From Psychrobacter immobilis (GTDB lineage: Bacteria; Pseudomonadota; Gammaproteobacteria; Pseudomonadales; Moraxellaceae): DNA of 64,000 nt. The number at the start of each line of letters is the position of its first letter. The first letter of the stretch is position 1. Below are positions 1-8,481 of this stretch, one piece after another. Location: positions 310,001 to 374,000 of the forward strand of contig NZ_CAJGZM010000003.1 of the NCBI RefSeq assembly GCF_904846175.1, read 5' to 3'. The notes beneath the pieces are model-generated. The model was not told where the DNA came from and did no database searches. It saw nothing but the letters and a program-made list of their open reading frames with translations. A program made the position numbers and the translations under genes.

Positions 1-123
1 AATGAAAGTATTAAAGCCAATACTGACAGTATTAAAACTAATGCTAACAACATCAAAGCCAATAATGAAAATATCAAAGTTAATACTGATAATATTAAAG
101 CCAATACCGACCGACTTGATGCT
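1..123 (+). repeat. 21-bp tandem repeats encoding coiled-coil heptads
   Basis: At least five consecutive 21-base units (19-39, 40-60, 61-81, 82-102, 103-123) encode N-x-x-x-I-K-x heptads; the array begins before the window and decays at its last unit. Such arrays in trimeric autotransporter stalks can vary in copy number between strains. Confidence 0.8.
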
Positions 124-729
124 GGTCTAAGCTTTGGTGCTGATAATGGTGACAATATTAACAAGCCAATAGGTAGTAGTACTGCTCTTAAGTTTGAAGG
201 CGGCAATAATATCACCACCACGGCGACTGGTAACGGCATTAAGTTTGATTTAAACGGTAATATTAGTGTCGATAGTGTGACGACTGGCAATACGACGATC
301 AACAATAAAGGTGTGATTATTAAAGATGGTCCGAGTATGACTGTCGATGGCATATATGCTGGTGACAAAACCATTACTGGAGTCGCTGATGGTATCGAAG
401 TGAAAGATGCGGTCAACTTTGGGCAGTTAAATGCTTTAGATAAGCGTCTTGGTAACAGTATCAATGAGCTAGGTTATAAAATTAATGAAGTAGAAGATGA
501 TGCGAATGCAGGCATCTCAGCTGCTATGGCAATGTCATCTCTTCCACAAGCTTATATACCTGGTAAGTCAATGGTAGGTGGTGGTATCGCTACCTATAAT
601 GGTCAAAGTGCTGTTGCAGTTGGTGTATCTAAAGTCTCTGATAATGGTCGCTGGGTAATTAAGGCAAATGGTACAGCAGATACACAGGGGAATGCGGGCG
701 GAGCGATTGGCGCAGGCTTTCATTTCTAG
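1..729 (+). CDS. Trimeric autotransporter adhesin (YadA-like), C-terminal part; 5' end outside window
   Basis: The frame is open from base 1, so the gene starts upstream and only about 242 residues are seen. The first 40 residues are seven-residue repeats of the type N-x-x-x-I-K-x, as in a trimeric coiled-coil stalk. A short head/neck-like part follows, with GIEVKDAVNFGQLNALD, typical of the stalk-to-anchor junction. The last 75 residues are a YadA anchor: AAMAMSSLPQAYIPGKS, then GQSAVAVGVS, ending in the terminal phenylalanine of outer-membrane barrels. Three such chains are known to form one 12-strand barrel exposing the stalk at the surface. The internal GTG at 277 is not the real start. 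A lipoprotein gene follows 91 bases downstream. Confidence 0.93.
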   Translation, partial: NESIKANTDSIKTNANNIKANNENIKVNTDNIKANTDRLDAGLSFGADNGDNINKPIGSSTALKFEGGNNITTTATGNGIKFDLNGNISVDSVTTGNTTINNKGVIIKDGPSMTVDGIYAGDKTITGVADGIEVKDAVNFGQLNALDKRLGNSINELGYKINEVEDDANAGISAAMAMSSLPQAYIPGKSMVGGGIATYNGQSAVAVGVSKVSDNGRWVIKANGTADTQGNAGGAIGAGFHF

Positions 730-820
730 AACTAGTATTGCTATATCTTTTTATGGCAGCGCTTATTTGTAATAGAGATGCGTTGCCATATTACCCATAA
801 AAAATATTAAGGAATGAATA

Positions 821-1279
821 ATGAAAAAACCTGTCGCTCATTATGGTTTGTTAGTAACGACCGCATTGCTTTTCACGGTGTCTGGCTGTGCGCAAAAAAA
901 TATAATGCCAACTTGGCATTTGACACCTAGCGCACAAAAAGGCGCTGTCAATCCTGATGACTTAGTATTCCCTGACCCTAATAAAGCTTGGCAGAAAGGT
1001 GGCACGATCGTTAATCATCAGGATGTGGCAAAAATTAGAGTAGGGACTACCAAAGATGAGATTTATAAATTAATAGGAACTCCTCATTTTAGTGAAGGCT
1101 TTAATGCGCGCGAATGGGATTATATTCTTAAGTTCTATGATGCTAACAATAAGGTAGAGACTTGCCAATATAAAATCATCTTTGATAAAGGCTATGAAGG
1201 CAGAATGCGAGATGATGCTTTTGGTGTATCAGAGGTTTATTGGAAACCTGCTTCTTGCGCTAAACACGAAAACTCATAA
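821..1279 (+). CDS. Small lipoprotein with SmpA/OmlA (BamE-like) domain, TpgA-like partner of the adhesin
   Basis: The 152-residue protein begins with a lipoprotein signal peptide (hydrophobic run, then lipobox VSGC, Cys near residue 23). The rest fits the SmpA/OmlA fold: a RVGTTKDEIYKLIGTP helix motif, then REWDYILKFYD strands. In Acinetobacter, TpgA is encoded directly after a trimeric autotransporter and joins an N-terminal SmpA/OmlA-like domain to a C-terminal OmpA-like peptidoglycan-binding domain. Here only the first domain exists, and the stop is clean with no OmpA-like remnant before the terminator at 1304. Position and domain suggest it assists or anchors the upstream adhesin; that role is inferred. 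It could instead be a generic BamE-like lipoprotein. Confidence 0.8.
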   Translation: MKKPVAHYGLLVTTALLFTVSGCAQKNIMPTWHLTPSAQKGAVNPDDLVFPDPNKAWQKGGTIVNHQDVAKIRVGTTKDEIYKLIGTPHFSEGFNAREWDYILKFYDANNKVETCQYKIIFDKGYEGRMRDDAFGVSEVYWKPASCAKHENS

Positions 1280-1303
1280 TAGTAATCTCTGAATCTCTAC
1301 TGT

Positions 1304-1341
1304 AAAAGATGCAACCCATGAACTGGTTTGCATCTTTTTTC
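1304..1341 (+). terminator. Rho-independent terminator of the adhesin/lipoprotein unit
   Basis: An 11-bp stem (AAAAGATGCAA paired with TTGCATCTTTT) is followed by a T-run, 25 bases after the lipoprotein stop codon. Confidence 0.8.
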
Positions 1342-1483
1342 TATAAAGCAATTTTTTATCTGATCAATTATGAGTGCTAGGATTCATTACATCAAAAAAT
1401 CAAACGATTTTAGGCGCAGTGGTAAGAGGATAAGCTATTAGCAAAGTCTATAAAAAGAGCTGATAAATAAAGTAGGAAGTTTC

Positions 1484-1893
1484 ATGCGTAACAAAAAAGA
1501 CCGAATTCGTCACGCCTTAAGGTTTGAGGTTATAGGTCTAATATCTTTGCACCGCTAGCGAGCTTAGTATTGGAGTTTGAGCTGCATCTGATGGGTGTAA
1601 TGGCAGTGGCGGGCTCTATCGTCGCGACTTTTTGAAATTACTTTTATAATATTTTGTTTGACCGAGCTATGCTCAGGCTACGCGGCGCGGTGCAAAAGAC
1701 CGTAGCAATACGCGTGCTTCAGGCAGTTTTATTTAAGGGCGCGCTATTGTTGCTATTTTTACCCGTGATTGCATGGTATTTGAATATCAGCCTGAGGGAA
1801 GCGTTTAAGATGGATATCGCGATGTCGACCTTTTATCTGGTTTATACCTTTGTTTACAACTGGATTTATGACAAGGTGTTTCCTATTCCTTAA
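1484..1893 (+). pseudogene. PACE-family efflux transporter, broken by a frameshift and a nonsense codon
   Basis: Reading from ATG 1484 gives a PACE (proteobacterial antimicrobial compound efflux) N-terminus, RIRHALRFEVIGL, which then hits a stop. The matching continuation lies in another frame from about 1548 (FAPLASLVLEFELHLMGV). At 1633-1635 a TGA stands where the family has tryptophan, just before NYFYNILFD. The second bacterial-transmembrane-pair repeat is intact from 1654 to 1893 (AWYLNISLREAF, then FYLVYTFVYNWIYDKVFP). Two independent lesions argue against sequencing error. An open frame from about 1654 (79 residues) would encode only half of the four-helix transporter. Confidence 0.85.
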
Positions 1894-2062
1894 AGTAGTT
1901 AGCTTAAAACAGCTCTTACATTCAATGCTAGCTTAGCAAGCTTCGTTTACCCAGGCTAAATTGATTGGTGAGTAGTAAATGCTTTAAAATAACAAGCTAA
2001 GATTGTTAGCTGAAGCAAATAAATGTTAAGACGAAAAGTAGAAGTACCAAGGAGTCAGCTCT

Positions 2063-2350
2063 ATGGCAATTTATGTAGATTTTATGCAGATAGAATTTAA
2101 AGGCTATAAATGGTGCCATATGCTGGCGGATACCTTGCAAGAATTGCATGATTTTGCCGCACTGATTAACGTAGATAAGCGCTTATTCCATCGAAACGCC
2201 AGTTATCCACATTATGATGTCACGGTACAAATGCGCGAAACGGCGCTTGAGTATGGCGCTATACCAGCTGGTCGCAAAAAAATTATCGAATGTGCAAAGA
2301 AGTTAAAGCTAGAATTGCATGAGCAAATAGCACGGTCTGAGCATTGCTAA
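2063..2350 (+). CDS. DUF4031 domain-containing protein
   Basis: This 95-residue protein matches the DUF4031 pattern: an N-terminal YVDFMQ strand, a W-C-H-M-L-A-D segment followed by LQELHDFAA, and the conserved PHYDVT...ALEYGAIPAG region near residues 50-75. The family has no established biochemical role. The ATG is preceded by AAGGAGTC about 8 bases upstream, so the start is good. It has no signal peptide and is probably cytoplasmic. It stands alone between the PACE pseudogene and a convergent lipoprotein gene. Confidence 0.8.
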   Translation: MAIYVDFMQIEFKGYKWCHMLADTLQELHDFAALINVDKRLFHRNASYPHYDVTVQMRETALEYGAIPAGRKKIIECAKKLKLELHEQIARSEHC

Positions 2351-2389
2351 GAAGTTATTGTTTTTCAAGATGTAAAAATCAAACTTATG

Positions 2390-2427
2390 AAAAAAGTGGA
2401 TGATGCTTTTGCTCAGCCACCTTTTTA
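2390..2427. terminator. Imperfect hairpin terminator between convergent genes
   Basis: A-run plus GTGGATGATGC pairs imperfectly with GCTCAGCCAC followed by a T-run. It lies between the DUF4031 gene and the convergent DUF302 gene and could serve both strands. Confidence 0.5.
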
Positions 2428-2451
2428 TTTATTCAAATTCTTACTAATAGC

Positions 2452-2970
2452 TTATTTTGCAACAGCGGCTTTACTAACACTGTTAAGCGCTTTCGCGATG
2501 TTAGCAATCTCGGTGTCGCAACCTTTAATATTATGACGGGTTTTTAGATATTCAGGATTGTTGTACGAGAGCCAAACCTTTTTGTCAGTATCCTCACTGA
2601 TCAGGATTTTTTGTGGCAAATCGATGGCGACGCTTTGCTCGCAATTCATCAGCGGCGTACCGGCTGTCGGGTTACCAAACATAATCACTTGCGTCGGTCT
2701 TAATATTAAATCGACACCTTGGGCGTTTTTCTGATGATCGACGCGCGCAAATACTTTCATGCCTTTGCTTTCGATAATTGACACCAGTTTATCAGCGGTA
2801 TCCTTGACGGAGTGATTGCTTTGCAGCGTTACCAACCCCTTTTTGCCATCAACAGAAGTGGTCACGTCTTTAATGGCAGCACTGTTGTTAGAGGAATTTA
2901 AAATATTTTCAACACTGGCGCAAGAAGATAGGGTCAAAGCTAAGGCCGCGAAAGAGATAGTTTTAAGCAT
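2452..2970 (-). CDS. DUF302 domain lipoprotein
   Basis: Starting at the ATG at 2970 the product is 172 residues. An in-frame ATG seven codons upstream exists, but the inner one has an AGGA ribosome-binding site at good spacing. The N-terminus is a lipoprotein signal with lipobox LSSC. The mature part carries a DUF302 domain: VKDTADKLVSIIESKGMKVFARVDH, then FGNPTAGTPLM and DLPQKILI. DUF302 proteins are small periplasmic or cytoplasmic proteins of unknown function; some pair with metal or redox genes. The C-terminus has an extra pair of cysteines. It is transcribed alone, convergent with the DUF4031 gene. Confidence 0.8.
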   Translation of the reverse strand: MLKTISFAALALTLSSCASVENILNSSNNSAAIKDVTTSVDGKKGLVTLQSNHSVKDTADKLVSIIESKGMKVFARVDHQKNAQGVDLILRPTQVIMFGNPTAGTPLMNCEQSVAIDLPQKILISEDTDKKVWLSYNNPEYLKTRHNIKGCDTEIANIAKALNSVSKAAVAK

Positions 2971-3106
2971 AAAAAGTCCTTTTATTAGCATATTTTACTT
3001 AATGACGATTGGCGGTGTTACATACTTTTCTTCTCATACTACAGATATTTCTTAACCATACTGTATAATATTTATTTTAAGTAAGACCAATAAATACGTT
3101 TTATAT

Positions 3107-3994
3107 TTAAGCCAAATGCTGCGCAAGAAAATCCACTAACAAGCGAATTTTTGGTGATAAATGACGATTGTGCGGATAAATCGCCCAAATGCCTTCCTCG
3201 GGCTCTCTATAATCATCTAATACGCTAACCAGTGCACCGGACGCTAAGTGTTTTTGCACATAATAATCAGGCAGCTGCACGATACCCAGCCCTTTTAAAG
3301 CGGCATCAACTAGGCTGTGACCGCTGTTATATTGCACGCTACCAGAGACGCGTAGGTTTGTTTCTTTATCAGCATTGTTAGCATTGTCGCTATCTTCTAT
3401 AAAGTGCCAATAATCACGCGTGCCAAGCAAGCAGTTATGTTGTCTTAGATCGGCTAAAGAATATGGTATGCCGTATTTTTCTAGATAAGCGGGCGCGGCG
3501 CAGACAAAATTGGTTCGATGACTAAGTTTTTTTGCCATCATCGTTGAGTCGCTTAATTTGCCAATACGAATCGCCAAGTCATAACCACCCTCAATCAAGT
3601 CAATTTTTTGATTGCTCAAAAAAGCTGTCACTTCAATATCACGGTATTGCACCATGAAATCATTAACGAGGGGCAATAATTGCTGCTCGCCATAAGTGAC
3701 AGGAGCGGTCAGTTTAATCCTACCTTGTGGTTTTGATTGTAAGTTGCTCACAGCTTGCTCAGCTGCATCCAAGCCGTCAAGCACACCGCGGCAATGCTGA
3801 TAAAACACCCGGCCTTCTTCTGTCAGTGATACCTTGCGCGTCGTACGATAGAGCAATTTAATATTAAGGCGTTTTTCTAAAGCGCTTATCTGGCGACTGA
3901 CCTGCGCGGTTGAGATGCCCAATTCTTTTGCCGCCCGCGTAAAGCTTTCGTACTCCGCCACATAAACGAACTCGCTAATGCCATCCCAGCGCAT
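3107..3994 (-). CDS. LysR-family transcriptional regulator
   Basis: The 295-residue protein has a LysR winged helix-turn-helix in residues 1-60 (FTRAAKELGISTAQVSRQISALEKRL) followed by a substrate-binding effector domain (KLTAPVTYGEQQLLPLVNDF; GIVQLPDYYV). Length and layout are normal for the family. It is transcribed divergently from the formaldehyde dehydrogenase gene at 4191 across about 196 bases, a classical arrangement for a LysR activator of its neighbour. Regulation of that neighbour, and of itself, is inferred from position only; its inducer cannot be read from sequence. Confidence 0.9.
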   Translation of the reverse strand: MRWDGISEFVYVAEYESFTRAAKELGISTAQVSRQISALEKRLNIKLLYRTTRKVSLTEEGRVFYQHCRGVLDGLDAAEQAVSNLQSKPQGRIKLTAPVTYGEQQLLPLVNDFMVQYRDIEVTAFLSNQKIDLIEGGYDLAIRIGKLSDSTMMAKKLSHRTNFVCAAPAYLEKYGIPYSLADLRQHNCLLGTRDYWHFIEDSDNANNADKETNLRVSGSVQYNSGHSLVDAALKGLGIVQLPDYYVQKHLASGALVSVLDDYREPEEGIWAIYPHNRHLSPKIRLLVDFLAQHLA

Positions 3995-4175
3995 GATTAT
4001 TACCAGTGTGTAAAAGATATTTGCAAATATAGCATATTGTTATCACAGCAGAAACAACTATAATGGACAGTATAAAATTAACGCTTTACAGACTGATATA
4101 ACTAGTACTTGCCTCTATCAAGCAAGCGCTATAAGCTAAATTAGTCTGCAGGTAATAAACGATAAAATTAATTAA

Positions 4176-5315
<1,140 letters not shown>

Positions 5316-5349
5316 AAGTATAGCTAGGTTTGTTTTAGCGTTATTAAAT

Positions 5350-5386
5350 AAAAATGCCGCTCCTATTACAGGGCGGCATTTTTTTA
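5350..5386 (+). terminator. Rho-independent terminator of frmA
   Basis: AAAAATGCCGC pairs with GCGGCATTTTT across a 12-base loop and runs into T's; 35 bases after the frmA stop and just before the convergent DUF2164 gene. Confidence 0.9.
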
Positions 5387-5391
5387 TTTTT

Positions 5392-5640
5392 TTAATCTTT
5401 TTTAAAGCTATGCATATCTTCTAGCACTGCCGTAAACCTATCGTATAGCCAAGGTTCAAGATCATCAATCACTTGACTGTATAGATGTGGTCCTATGGTT
5501 TCGATGATAAAGTCTAATAAAAACTTAGCGGGCAGATTACCAATATCGACATCAAATTCCTCGCTTATATAATCTCTAAGCTTATCCAAAACGATTTCTT
5601 CTGCTTCATCTGATAAGGTGATCAGTTTGTCTTTGCTCAT
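5392..5640 (-). CDS. DUF2164 family protein
   Basis: Starting at ATG 5640 (AGGACAG upstream) gives an 82-residue acidic protein; a longer reading from 5667 lacks such a site. The pattern ITLSDEAEEIV...YISEEFDVDIGNLPAKFLLDFI is that of DUF2164, small proteins of unknown function widespread in Proteobacteria. No signal peptide or membrane segment is seen. It is monocistronic and convergent with frmA; the frmA terminator abuts its stop codon. Confidence 0.8.
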   Translation of the reverse strand: MSKDKLITLSDEAEEIVLDKLRDYISEEFDVDIGNLPAKFLLDFIIETIGPHLYSQVIDDLEPWLYDRFTAVLEDMHSFKKD

Positions 5641-5766
5641 ATAAAACTGTCCTAATAGACATGCCAATGACGATGTCTAATATTTAAGTGGTTTGAATAA
5701 TGGCTGAAATTTAAAGGGTATCTACATGATAAATAACCCTTAAGCTGAGCTATGTTTTTTCATTAC

Positions 5767-6426
5767 CTAATCTTGCATAGTGGCCAATTGTTCTAAAATA
5801 TTGACGTAATTATCTACGCCTTGTGCGCCACTGACTAAATGCCGCTCATTAAAAATCATCGCTGGTACACTTTGAATACCTTGCTGCTGCCAGTGCCGCT
5901 CTTCTGCGCGTACCTCTTTGGCAAAACGCTGCTCTTCTAATACCGCGAGCGCCTCGTCATGATCAAGTCCTACTTCCGCTGCGATATCGGCCAACACTGT
6001 ATTATCAGAAATGTTGCGACCATCGGTAAAGTGAGCACTGAATAACGCCTGCTTTAAATCATGCATCGGCTTTTGCCCTTGCTGACCAGCCCAGTACAAC
6101 AACTGATGCAGATTAAAAGTATTGTGCATACGCGTGTCATCGTTGAAATTAAACTCAAAGCCGACTTCAGAGCCTGCTTCCGTCATTCTAATGCGGCTCG
6201 CATCTGATTCTTCCTTGCTAGAGCCATATTTTTCCATAATATGCTCGCGTAAGTTTTGTCCTTCGCTTGGCATATTGCTGTTTAGCTCAAACGGATGCCA
6301 ATATATTTCATGTTCGGTATTGGTTTGCTTAAGCGCCTCAGCCAATTGACGGTAGCCGATAATACACCAAGGGCAAACCACGTCTGAGACGATATCTATG
6401 CGCAGTGGCTGTTTTGAATTGTCCAT
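5767..6426 (-). CDS. DsbA-family oxidoreductase, FrnE-like
   Basis: A 219-residue thioredoxin-fold protein with a helical insertion. Redox motif C18-P-W-C21 lies early, in SDVVCPWCIIGYRQL; the cis-proline loop is GIQSVPAMIFNER. There is no signal peptide, so it should be cytoplasmic, as FrnE of Deinococcus and 2-hydroxychromene-2-carboxylate isomerase relatives are. Such proteins act as thiol-disulfide oxidoreductases or isomerases, often in oxidative stress. The substrate cannot be predicted. The gene stands alone. Confidence 0.88.
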   Translation of the reverse strand: MDNSKQPLRIDIVSDVVCPWCIIGYRQLAEALKQTNTEHEIYWHPFELNSNMPSEGQNLREHIMEKYGSSKEESDASRIRMTEAGSEVGFEFNFNDDTRMHNTFNLHQLLYWAGQQGQKPMHDLKQALFSAHFTDGRNISDNTVLADIAAEVGLDHDEALAVLEEQRFAKEVRAEERHWQQQGIQSVPAMIFNERHLVSGAQGVDNYVNILEQLATMQD

Positions 6427-6539
6427 ATTTTCCTACCTATTTTATTGGTGATGCTTTATTTATTTATGAAGTTTTTTTATAACAGTTCTGTATAAAGAGT
6501 TGAGAGAGCTAATTCAATCAATACTAGGAGAATGAGAAG

Positions 6540-6665
6540 ATGATTACAATGGTTGCTGAGTTACAGGTTCTATTTAAAAATTAACATGACCGAGAGCAGG
6601 TATTAAGTAGGTTAGAACTAAGGTTAATGCAGGGTAAAAAATGTTTGTCAACTAAGTTTGATTAA
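6540..6665 (+). pseudogene. Possible remnant of an antibiotic-biosynthesis-monooxygenase (ABM) family gene
   Basis: From ATG 6540, preceded by an AGGAGAATGAG sequence, one frame reads MITMVAELQVLFKN, a stop, then DREQVLSRLELRL and CLSTKFD before a second stop. This resembles the beginning of small ABM-type monooxygenases (MITxxAELxV, then a long helix, then CLxYxxx). Only the first third exists. The evidence is short and by eye, so this may be chance. The rest of the 389-base gap between 6427 and 6815 shows no gene. Confidence 0.3.
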
Positions 6666-6815
6666 AAAACTACACTGTAATGACAACAAAGTAAAAACAA
6701 AGCGCCGTTTTTGATAAGACATAATAAATTGATTAACGCTTGTTCAAAAGCGTCTATAACTATTCTTTCATCACTTTCATCACTTTCATCTATTATCTGC
6801 CAGCGAGAAGCCAGC

Positions 6816-7490
6816 ATGTCTACTTTGACGTTAACGATTAATAAGCAAGATTATCACTTTGATAATCTCGATGCGCGCACGACATTGCTCGATGTCTGTC
6901 GTCAGCATCTACAAATAACTGGACCCAAAAAAGGTTGCGACCACGGTCAATGTGGCGCTTGTACCATGCTGATTAATGGCCGACGGGTCAATTCTTGTTT
7001 GACGCTTGCGGTTATGCACGACGGTGATGACATTACCACTATCGAAGGCATTGGCTTGCCAGAGTCGCTCTCAGACTTGCAGCAAGCGTTTAAAGACCAC
7101 GATGCGTTTCAGTGTGGTTACTGTACGCCGGGGCAAATTTGTTCAGCGACTGCTTTAATTGAAGAGATTAAGCAAAATTGGCCAAGCTACGTGACTACAG
7201 ATTTGCAAAATCCTGACGGCTTGCTAGTACAAGAAATCTCTGAACGTATGAGTGGCAATATTTGCCGCTGTTCTGCTTATCCAAATATTATTAATGCCAT
7301 CTCGCAGGTTTTGGAGAGTGAGATAAAAGATAAAGCTGCTGCTAAAACTATAACCAAAAAAGGCTCCGATGTTTCAAGCGTCACAGGTATTTGGTCACCG
7401 CCGCCCAGTGAAACGCAGCTTAGCAAACCTTCAAAAAACAAGCCGTCACAAAATAAAAACCATACGGCGCAAGTAGGAGGTCGTTCATGA
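6816..7490 (+). CDS. Aldehyde oxidoreductase-type molybdenum hydroxylase, [2Fe-2S] subunit (PaoA-like)
   Basis: The iron-sulfur subunit of a xanthine-dehydrogenase-family enzyme, 224 residues from the ATG at 6816 (a TTG start at 6711 is possible but unlikely). The plant-type cluster ligands are seen in KKGCDHGQCGACTMLINGR plus Cys61. The second cluster is in FQCGYCTPGQICS and GNICRCSAYPN. It passes electrons from the molybdenum site to FAD. E. coli PaoA carries a Tat signal; here no twin-arginine motif is seen in either reading, so the enzyme is probably cytoplasmic. The C-terminal 50 residues are a K/S/N/P-rich tail absent from PaoA. It overlaps the next gene by four bases. Confidence 0.9.
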   Translation: MSTLTLTINKQDYHFDNLDARTTLLDVCRQHLQITGPKKGCDHGQCGACTMLINGRRVNSCLTLAVMHDGDDITTIEGIGLPESLSDLQQAFKDHDAFQCGYCTPGQICSATALIEEIKQNWPSYVTTDLQNPDGLLVQEISERMSGNICRCSAYPNIINAISQVLESEIKDKAAAKTITKKGSDVSSVTGIWSPPPSETQLSKPSKNKPSQNKNHTAQVGGRS

Positions 7491-8479
7491 AACGCTTTGA
7501 ATACATCCGTGCTACTGCGCCTGAGCAAGCGGCGATTGCTGCCAGTTCAAAGGAAGCGTCATTTATCGCTGGAGGTACTAACTTACTTGATTTGATGAAG
7601 CTAGAAATTGAAACGCCTATCAAACTGGTTGATGTGACTCGCCTAGAGCTCGAGCAAATCGAAACGACTGCTAACAATGGATTACGTATCGGCACGCTCG
7701 TGACCAATAGTGATTTGGCGGCGCATCCAGAAGTGATTACCAATTATCCAGTATTATCTCGGGCTATTTTGGCAGGCGCGACTGGGCAACTGCGTAATAA
7801 AGCTACGACTGGCGGCAACTTTTTACAGCGTACGCGTTGTTATTATTTTTATCAAACCGATAGCCCGTGCAATAAGCGTGAACCCGGTACCGGCTGTCCC
7901 GCTATCAATGGCGAGAACCGCACCCTTGCCATATTAGGTACCAGTGATGCTTGTATTGCCCAACATCCCTCCGATATGGCGGTGGCGATGCGTTTGCTTG
8001 ATGCGACGCTTGAAACGGTGAAAGCAGATGGCAGCACACGTAATATTGCGATTAAAGATCTTTATTGTTTGCCGAAAGACACACCGCATATCGAGAACGT
8101 TTTAGAGTCTGGTGAGCTTATTACTCATATTGTACTACCAGCCCCTATCAAAGGTATGCATACGTACGACAAGGTTCGAGACCGCGCCTCTTACGCTTTT
8201 GCTTTGGTCTCTTGCGCCGCTGTCATAGATAGCGATGATAATGGTAATTTAGCGACAGTACGTTTGGCATTTGGCGGTATCGGTACTCAGCCGTGGCGCA
8301 ATGAAGCGGTCGAGCGATTATTAACCAATACCACAGGTGATGACGCTACTATCGGGCAAGCCGCAGATTTATTATTACAAGATGCCAAAGGTTACGGTCA
8401 AAACGATTTTAAAATACCACTGACACGTCGTTTATTAAAACAAGTCATTCAGCGCGCTTTAGCGGGCGAGGGAGCATAA
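7487..8479 (+). CDS. Molybdenum hydroxylase FAD-binding subunit (PaoB-like)
   Basis: The 330-residue flavin subunit carries out electron transfer from the iron-sulfur subunit to the external acceptor. The FAD-binding fold shows FIAGGTNLLDLMK, LRIGTLVTNSDLA and GQLRNKATTGGNFLQRTRC. The following segment CYYFYQTDSPCNKREPGTGC matches the insertion that binds an extra [4Fe-4S] cluster in E. coli PaoB, with the same cysteine spacing. This places the enzyme in the PaoABC branch rather than classical xanthine dehydrogenase. Its ATG overlaps the end of the [2Fe-2S] subunit and the next gene starts two bases after its stop, implying translational coupling. Confidence 0.92.
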   Translation: MKRFEYIRATAPEQAAIAASSKEASFIAGGTNLLDLMKLEIETPIKLVDVTRLELEQIETTANNGLRIGTLVTNSDLAAHPEVITNYPVLSRAILAGATGQLRNKATTGGNFLQRTRCYYFYQTDSPCNKREPGTGCPAINGENRTLAILGTSDACIAQHPSDMAVAMRLLDATLETVKADGSTRNIAIKDLYCLPKDTPHIENVLESGELITHIVLPAPIKGMHTYDKVRDRASYAFALVSCAAVIDSDDNGNLATVRLAFGGIGTQPWRNEAVERLLTNTTGDDATIGQAADLLLQDAKGYGQNDFKIPLTRRLLKQVIQRALAGEGA

Positions 8480-8481
8480 TC

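Noticed and set aside
277..729. Separate small gene starting at GTG 277
   Set aside because: The same frame is open to the window start and encodes the adhesin stalk, so this is the C-terminal part of a larger gene.
2816..3055. 79-residue plus-strand frame across the DUF302 gene start
   Set aside because: Antisense to the lipoprotein signal region and no ribosome-binding site.
6711..6815. TTG-started N-terminal extension of the [2Fe-2S] subunit as a signal peptide
   Set aside because: It has no twin-arginine motif, no ribosome-binding site and a Ser/Leu-rich repeat-like composition from the TTTCATCAC direct repeats.
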